A stretch of DNA of 64,000 nt from UBA11222 sp049323435 (lineage in GTDB: Bacteria > Pseudomonadota > Alphaproteobacteria > UBA11222): assembly GCA_049323435.1 (NCBI GenBank), contig JBMOMX010000012.1, positions 310,001 to 374,000 of the forward strand, written 5' to 3'. Below, piece after piece: positions 59,369 through 64,000 of the stretch. Every line of letters begins with the position of its first letter. Position 1 is the stretch's first letter. Below the pieces are notes generated by a model. That model ran no database searches. It had not been told where the DNA came from and saw nothing but the letters and a program-made list of their open reading frames with translations. Made by a program: the position numbers and the translations under genes.

Positions 59369-61480
59369 ATGAGTGATAGTAACGCGGCACCCTCACCTTT
59401 ATTGTCAGGCGCCGGTCTGCTGAAGAGCTTCCAGGCCGCCACGATGACCGGTGAAATCGGCCTTGCGCTGGGCATTATCGGTATTCTGGCGGTGCTGATA
59501 ATTCCGTTGCCATCCGCTTTGCTTGATTTTGCCCTTACATTTTCGATCACTTTTTCAGTGCTGATCCTGATGACCGCGCTGTTTATTGAAAAGCCTTTGG
59601 ATTTTAGCGCTTTTCCGATTGTTCTGCTGATCTCCACAATGCTGCGTTTATCGCTCAATCTTGCTTCGACCCGGCTAATATTAGCGGAGGGCCATACCGG
59701 CGAAGAGGCTGCTGGCAGAGTCATTCAGGCCTTTGGCAATCTGGTGATGGAGGGCAATTTCGTCATAGGTATCATCGTTTTCGCCATTTTGATGATTGTC
59801 AATTTTGTAGTTATTACGAAGGGCTCAGGCCGTATTGCCGAAGTCGCCGCAAGGTTCAGTCTGGACGCCATGCCCGGCAAACAGATGGCCATCGACGCCG
59901 ATCTCAGCGCCGGATTGATAGATGAAGCTTCCGCCAAATTTCGCCGCAAGCAATTGGAAGATGAATCCTCATTCTTTGGCGCCATGGATGGCGCGGCGAA
60001 ATTTGTCCGGGGTGACGCCATTGCCGGCCTGATGATCACCTTCATCAATATTATCGGCGGCATTATCATTGGCATGGCGCAGAAAGGCCTCAGCTTCTCC
60101 GAAGCGGGCAGCACCTACACCCTTCTTACGGTTGGTGACGGGCTGGTGACACAGATACCGGCATTGATCGTATCGACCGCCGCCGGCCTGCTGGTGTCCA
60201 AGGCCGGTGTAACCGGCGCCGCCGACAAGGTGCTGGTGACGCAACTTTCGGGATATCCGCAGGCGCTGGGCCTGTCGTCGTTTCTGCTTGGCTTGATGGG
60301 CCTGCTTCCCGGCATGCCCTTGCTGCCATTTGTGGTGCTATCGGCAGGCACCGGCTGGCTGGCCTGGTATGTCTCAAAACACAAGGCCGCGAATCTCAAG
60401 TTCGCAGCCGACGAGCAGATCAGGGCTGCGCTACCCGCCATTACAGAAGACTCCATTCAAACGGCACTGGCCATTGACGATTTGCGGCTTGAACTGGGAT
60501 ATGGGCTGTTACCGCTGATAAATGAGAAAAGTGATCATCCGCTGACGGATCAAATCAAGGCGTTGCGGCGGCAGATTGCATCCGAAATGGGATTTGTCAT
60601 GCCGTCGGTGCGTATTTTGGACAATATACAACTTCCGGCAAATGGCTATGTTATCCGGGTAAAAGAAGTCGAGGCCGGAAGCGGAGAACTGAAGCTTGGT
60701 CATCTGCTGGTAATGGACCCCAAGGGCATGCCTATTGATCTGCCGGGCGTTGAAACCAGAGAACCTACATTCGGCATGCCCGCAAAGTGGATTGACGAAG
60801 GCCTGAGCATGGAAGCGTCTTTCCGCGGCTATACTGTTGTTGATCCGCCGACCGTGATTACAACGCATCTGACCGAAACCGTACAGCAGAATATGCGCGA
60901 ATTACTCTCCTATGGTGAAACACGCAAGCTTCTGGATGATCTGCCTTCAGCGCATCAGAAACTGCTGGACGACATTGCGCCCTCACAAATTACTTTGTCC
61001 GGTATTCAGCGCGTATTGCAAACGCTGCTGGGGGAACGGGTTTCCATCCGCGATCTTCCCACCATATTGGAAGGTATTTCCGAAGCCATCGGATTCAGCC
61101 AGAATATTGGCGCCATCACTGAACATGTGCGCGCGCGGCTGTCGCGCCAGATCTGCCATCAAAATTTGAGCCCCAATGGTTATGTGCTGCTGATCAGCCT
61201 GTCACCGGAATGGGAACAGTCCTTTGCCGAATCCATTATTGGACAGGGCGATGACCGGCAGCTGGCAATGCAACCCAGCCGGTTACAGGAATTTATCGGT
61301 CTGGTGCGCCTGAAATTCGATCAGGCCGCCGAAGATGGGCAGCTCCCTGCCCTGCTTTGCAGCCCGCATATCCGTCCTTTTGTGCGTTCCATTGTTGAAC
61401 GGTTCCGGCCGCAGACAAATGTTCTGTCGCAAAATGAGATTCATCCGCAGGCCCGCATCCGTACTATTGGACAGATTTAA
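59369..61480 (+). CDS. flhA: Flagellar export gate protein FlhA
   Basis: FlhA (703 residues) is the proton-driven gate of the flagellar type III export apparatus. About eight membrane helices occupy residues 20-330, with the FHIPEP region between them: LILAEGHTGEEAAGRVIQAF, RIAEVAARFSLDAMPGKQMA and DADLSAGLIDEASAKFRRKQ. The cytoplasmic C-terminal half binds chaperone-substrate pairs (LGYGLLPLI, ISEAIGFSQNIGAITEHVRA). Length and order are typical. Confidence 0.97.
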   Translation: MSDSNAAPSPLLSGAGLLKSFQAATMTGEIGLALGIIGILAVLIIPLPSALLDFALTFSITFSVLILMTALFIEKPLDFSAFPIVLLISTMLRLSLNLASTRLILAEGHTGEEAAGRVIQAFGNLVMEGNFVIGIIVFAILMIVNFVVITKGSGRIAEVAARFSLDAMPGKQMAIDADLSAGLIDEASAKFRRKQLEDESSFFGAMDGAAKFVRGDAIAGLMITFINIIGGIIIGMAQKGLSFSEAGSTYTLLTVGDGLVTQIPALIVSTAAGLLVSKAGVTGAADKVLVTQLSGYPQALGLSSFLLGLMGLLPGMPLLPFVVLSAGTGWLAWYVSKHKAANLKFAADEQIRAALPAITEDSIQTALAIDDLRLELGYGLLPLINEKSDHPLTDQIKALRRQIASEMGFVMPSVRILDNIQLPANGYVIRVKEVEAGSGELKLGHLLVMDPKGMPIDLPGVETREPTFGMPAKWIDEGLSMEASFRGYTVVDPPTVITTHLTETVQQNMRELLSYGETRKLLDDLPSAHQKLLDDIAPSQITLSGIQRVLQTLLGERVSIRDLPTILEGISEAIGFSQNIGAITEHVRARLSRQICHQNLSPNGYVLLISLSPEWEQSFAESIIGQGDDRQLAMQPSRLQEFIGLVRLKFDQAAEDGQLPALLCSPHIRPFVRSIVERFRPQTNVLSQNEIHPQARIRTIGQI

Positions 61481-61494
61481 AAAGGCAATATCAG

Positions 61495-62499
61495 GTGCGA
61501 TTCAGAACCATAACCGCCCCCAGCATGGAAGCCGCCATAGCCGAATTACGCGCGTCGCTTGGTCCCGATGCCATTATTCTGAATAGCGAGCGGGGACGAA
61601 ACGGCAATATTACCTTGCGCGCCGCATTGGAACATGCGCCAGCGGACAAGTACGCTGACAATTCCGCCATCGCAGATGACGCGGAGATTTTTTATGATAA
61701 TGATGAAGGGGATGCGCGCAGCCTGATCGATCAGGCATTGAGTTTTCATCGTACGCCTGGCGCTATTCATTCTTTACTTCTGGAATCCGCACAGGCGCGG
61801 TCAACGAATGACGCCGTTCTGGCCCTGGCGGCGGCATTTGAAACACGCTACAGTTTTTCGCCGCTGCCCATCCGGCCGGTGCGCCCGCTTTTGTTACTTG
61901 GCCCAGCCGGAGCTGGTAAAACTGTAACCGCGGCCAAGCTGGCGGCGCGATCTGTTCTTGCCGGGCACAAGACCGTTTTAATAACCACGGATCTGGTGCG
62001 GGCGGGCGGCGCGGATCAGCTGGCTATGTTTGCCAATTCGATGCAAGCCAGCATGTACCGCGCGGCAGATGCCGCCGAACTTGCAGCGCTGGAAAAAAAC
62101 CGCGAAGCTGAAACCACCTGCATCATCGATACGACGGGCGCATCGCCCTATAATTTGACCGATTTAAAGCTGCTTAAAAATCTGATTATGGCCATTGACT
62201 GCGATCCGGTACTGGTTCTGCCCGCTGGCGGCGATTCAGTAGAAGCCTTTGAAATTGCAAATATTTATTCCGGTCTTGGGGCGCGTGGTCTGATCGTTAC
62301 CAAGCTGGATGTCACGCGGCGCATGGGCAGCATCATTGCCGCATTAGAAGGCGCCGCCATGATGCTGCACCATGTCAGCATCACGCCTTATGTGGCAAAT
62401 GGCCTTGCGCCTATTCACGCCGCCGGACTTGCGCGTCTGCTGCTGGAAGACCCAATCGAACGTAAATCCTTTAGTGATCTGGAGCGCACCGCACAATGA
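61495..62499 (+). CDS. flhF: Flagellar placement GTPase FlhF
   Basis: FlhF (334 residues) is an SRP-type GTPase that sets the flagellar pole. An N-terminal basic region (VRFRTITAPSMEAAIAELRA) precedes the NG domain with GPAGAGKTVTAAKLAARS, DLVRAGGADQL, IIDTTGASPYN and TKLDVTRRMGS. The G4 motif is read as TKLD. It starts with GTG, 14 bases after flhA, and overlaps flhG by four bases. Confidence 0.94.
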   Translation: MRFRTITAPSMEAAIAELRASLGPDAIILNSERGRNGNITLRAALEHAPADKYADNSAIADDAEIFYDNDEGDARSLIDQALSFHRTPGAIHSLLLESAQARSTNDAVLALAAAFETRYSFSPLPIRPVRPLLLLGPAGAGKTVTAAKLAARSVLAGHKTVLITTDLVRAGGADQLAMFANSMQASMYRAADAAELAALEKNREAETTCIIDTTGASPYNLTDLKLLKNLIMAIDCDPVLVLPAGGDSVEAFEIANIYSGLGARGLIVTKLDVTRRMGSIIAALEGAAMMLHHVSITPYVANGLAPIHAAGLARLLLEDPIERKSFSDLERTAQ

Positions 62500-63389
62500 A
62501 CGACGAACCTGTATTGACTTCGCCCGCAAGAATATTGACCCCTCATGGGGATATCAACGCCGGAATGCGGACACTTGCCAGACAGCGCAATATGATTGCC
62601 GTGGCTTCCGGCAAGGGGGGCGTCGGTAAAACCTGGTTTTCAATCACTTTGTCGCAGGCGCTGGCGGGACTTGGCAACCGGGTGCTGCTGGTCGATGGGG
62701 ATTTGGGGCTGGCCAATGTGGATGTGCAGCTTGCCATGTCGCCCATTCATGACCTTGCCAGCGTAGTGGCCGGAAAAATATCCCTGTCCAGCGCCATAAC
62801 CAAATATTCCGGCGGCTCCCCGCCGTCAGCTGATGACGCCGCCGCGCCGCACCGCGCGCAATCGGGCTTTGATGTTCTGGCTGGCCGTTCAGGTTCAGGC
62901 GCGCTGGATAGTTTAAACCGCAGACAGATTGAAACCCTGTGCAATGATCTGATAAAGGCGGCATTATCCTATGATCATCTGATCATTGATATGTCGGCCG
63001 GCATCAACAGCCATATGCAGCCTTTTTTTTCGCGCATCGGCAAGGCCATAATTGTCGTCACCGATGACCCGACATCAATTACCGACGCTTACGCCATGAT
63101 TAAATTTCTGGTTTCTCTGCATCCGGAACTCGATATTCAGGTAGCGGTGAATATGGCCGATAGCAAAACCCAAGCGGAAAAAACATTCAAAACCGTGCAG
63201 CGCGCCTGCGAACAATTTTTGCATTTCAAACTGAAAATGGCAGGATATATCGTGCGTGACAAGCATGTGCCTATGGCCATACGCGCCCAGGCGCCGCTGC
63301 TGACGCGATATCCGCAAAGTGAAGCTGCTGCCTTGGTGCAACAGATCGCACAGAGCCTGCATTCCAGAATGCCACACGGACTGATATGA
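62496..63389 (+). CDS. flhG: Flagellar number regulator FlhG/FleN (MinD-like ATPase)
   Basis: The 297-residue ParA/MinD-like protein has the deviant Walker A motif SGKGGVGKTWFSITLSQ (about residues 32-48), then DGDLGLANVDVQLAM and HLIIDMSAGIN. It restricts flagellar number together with FlhF, by family. An insert of about 18 residues (GGSPPSADDAAAPHRAQSG) lies between the switch regions. The start overlaps the flhF stop (ATGA). Confidence 0.92.
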   Translation: MNDEPVLTSPARILTPHGDINAGMRTLARQRNMIAVASGKGGVGKTWFSITLSQALAGLGNRVLLVDGDLGLANVDVQLAMSPIHDLASVVAGKISLSSAITKYSGGSPPSADDAAAPHRAQSGFDVLAGRSGSGALDSLNRRQIETLCNDLIKAALSYDHLIIDMSAGINSHMQPFFSRIGKAIIVVTDDPTSITDAYAMIKFLVSLHPELDIQVAVNMADSKTQAEKTFKTVQRACEQFLHFKLKMAGYIVRDKHVPMAIRAQAPLLTRYPQSEAAALVQQIAQSLHSRMPHGLI

Positions 63390-63396
63390 TCCCGCA

Positions 63397-63807
63397 ATGA
63401 CACAAATGCATTCAATGGCTGTAGCGCCCGCCATGTCATCGTTACCGGTCAGATCAAATCCGCGCGCCAGCCGTGATTATATTCTGTCCCTCAGTAAAAC
63501 CGTGACTGTTGTGCGGCCGGACAGCGGCGCTGCCTGTGAAATTGATATTCTTGTCCGCTATGTCCCGGACCGCCTTATCTGCGATACTGCAAAAATGTGC
63601 GAATATTTTGAGATGATTGCTGCGCGCAACCGGGATAGCGCAGTGGAACTGGCAAACGCCATTACAGATGATTTTTGTAATGATCTGATCCCCCGCTGGG
63701 TATGTGTCAGCCTGACACTGTCAGTAGACGGAATACAGCAAAGCGTGCTGGTCAGCGAGAAGCAGCCTTTGTGGGAAAATCCTGCGCTGCTGTCACTATC
63801 TGAATAA
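63397..63807 (+). CDS. Small protein resembling QueF-type T-fold reductase without catalytic residues
   Basis: The 136-residue protein follows flhG by 7 bases and looks co-transcribed. Residues about 35-120 align by eye with B. subtilis QueF: RPDSGAACEIDILVRYVPD against CPKTGQPDFATIYISYIPD, then RN, AITDDFCNDLIPRWVCVSL and LSVDG. The catalytic Cys of QueF (LCPKTG) is Arg here, and the acidic partner aligned with its Asp is Cys. The glycine-rich RGGI end is missing. So it may be a T-fold protein turned to binding or structure. This is a by-eye assignment from memory of QueF, not a search result; otherwise a conserved hypothetical. Confidence 0.6.
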   Translation: MTQMHSMAVAPAMSSLPVRSNPRASRDYILSLSKTVTVVRPDSGAACEIDILVRYVPDRLICDTAKMCEYFEMIAARNRDSAVELANAITDDFCNDLIPRWVCVSLTLSVDGIQQSVLVSEKQPLWENPALLSLSE

Positions 63808-63990
63808 TCACCCGCGAACTGATTTTCGCTGATGGCTTTCAATGGACTGATCATCCGTTTCAATCTGCTCAATTCTCGCACGCGCTTTTTCTTTGCGCAT
63901 CGCCTTATTGCTGGCGGCTATTTCGTGGCGCTTCAGGGATTTAAACGCTTCTCCTACTGCTTCCAATGCATGAAAAATCTGCTCTTCCAT
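63808..63990 (-). CDS. Small hypothetical protein, possibly cut by the window edge
   Basis: A 60-residue frame, highly charged and helical (ALEAVGEAFKSLKRHEIAAS, then KEKARARIEQIETDDQS), starts at an ATG at 63990 and stays open to the right edge, so the true start may lie outside. Its stop adjoins the stop of the preceding gene, in convergent orientation. I recognise no family. It could be a real small protein or chance. Confidence 0.35.
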   Translation of the reverse strand: MEEQIFHALEAVGEAFKSLKRHEIAASNKAMRKEKARARIEQIETDDQSIESHQRKSVRG

Positions 63991-64000
63991 CGACTCTATG

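Noticed and set aside
1..64000. CRISPR array, prophage, insertion sequence or integrase
   Set aside because: No regularly spaced repeats with spacers and no transposase, integrase or phage structural genes were found on either strand.

Overview
The window comes from an alphaproteobacterial chromosome. The evidence is the block tig-clpP-clpX-lon-hup-tRNA-Val, a SciP (DUF1153) gene next to flagellar genes, a FlbD-type regulator in a fliF-fliG-fliH-fliN-mot-flbD-flhA-flhF-flhG operon, and gyrA followed by coaD and a cyclophilin. A Rhodospirillales-like relative is my best guess, but no 16S or marker search could be run. DNA is GC-rich in coding regions. No rRNA, CRISPR array, insertion sequence or phage gene was seen.

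Layout. 1-4204 (minus): gyrA, coaD, cyclophilin and the first codons of a secreted protein. 4367-8250 (minus): a three-subunit molybdenum hydroxylase of the xanthine dehydrogenase/CO dehydrogenase family plus a MoaD-like protein. 8487-9975: a 5'-truncated PEP-CTERM gene and an IalB-like secreted protein. 9964-13891: glpK, a MazF/AbrB-type toxin-antitoxin pair, moaA and a ParDE pair. 14161-18294: a LuxR-type regulator, a second PEP-CTERM protein and an LLM flavin oxidoreductase. 18412-26862 (minus): tRNA-Val, hup, lon, clpX, clpP, tig, an alpha/beta hydrolase and tRNA-Leu. 27005-28574: a second ParDE-like pair, a fatty acid hydroxylase and a degenerate tRNA-Leu copy. 28612-38856: NAD(P)H-hydrate repair enzyme, a glutaminase-STAS-cNMP fusion, SixA-like phosphatase, alcohol dehydrogenase, PutA and a probable methylsuccinyl-CoA dehydrogenase. 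38904-43193 (minus): a GspL-M-C-D-like secretin module. 43227-44381: mnmA. 44443-64000: a long flagellar region.

How the flagellar genes fit together. flgK-flgL (minus) and fliK-flgD-flgE (plus) diverge from a 347-base gap that holds two well-matched sigma-54 promoters, one facing each way. SciP follows flgE and has a perfect TTAA-N7-TTAA CtrA box upstream. The next operon encodes MS ring, switch, export gate, a MotA-like protein, the sigma-54 activator FlbD and the placement GTPase/ATPase pair FlhF-FlhG. This looks like the CtrA/SciP to FlbD/sigma-54 hierarchy known from Caulobacter.

Most unusual observations: both ParDE-type modules sit between direct repeats derived from the neighbouring gene (the moaA 3' end in one case, a tRNA-Leu copy in the other); the last gene of the flagellar operon resembles QueF reductase without its catalytic residues; one PEP-CTERM gene has lost its signal peptide; and the LuxR regulator changes base composition abruptly in mid-gene.
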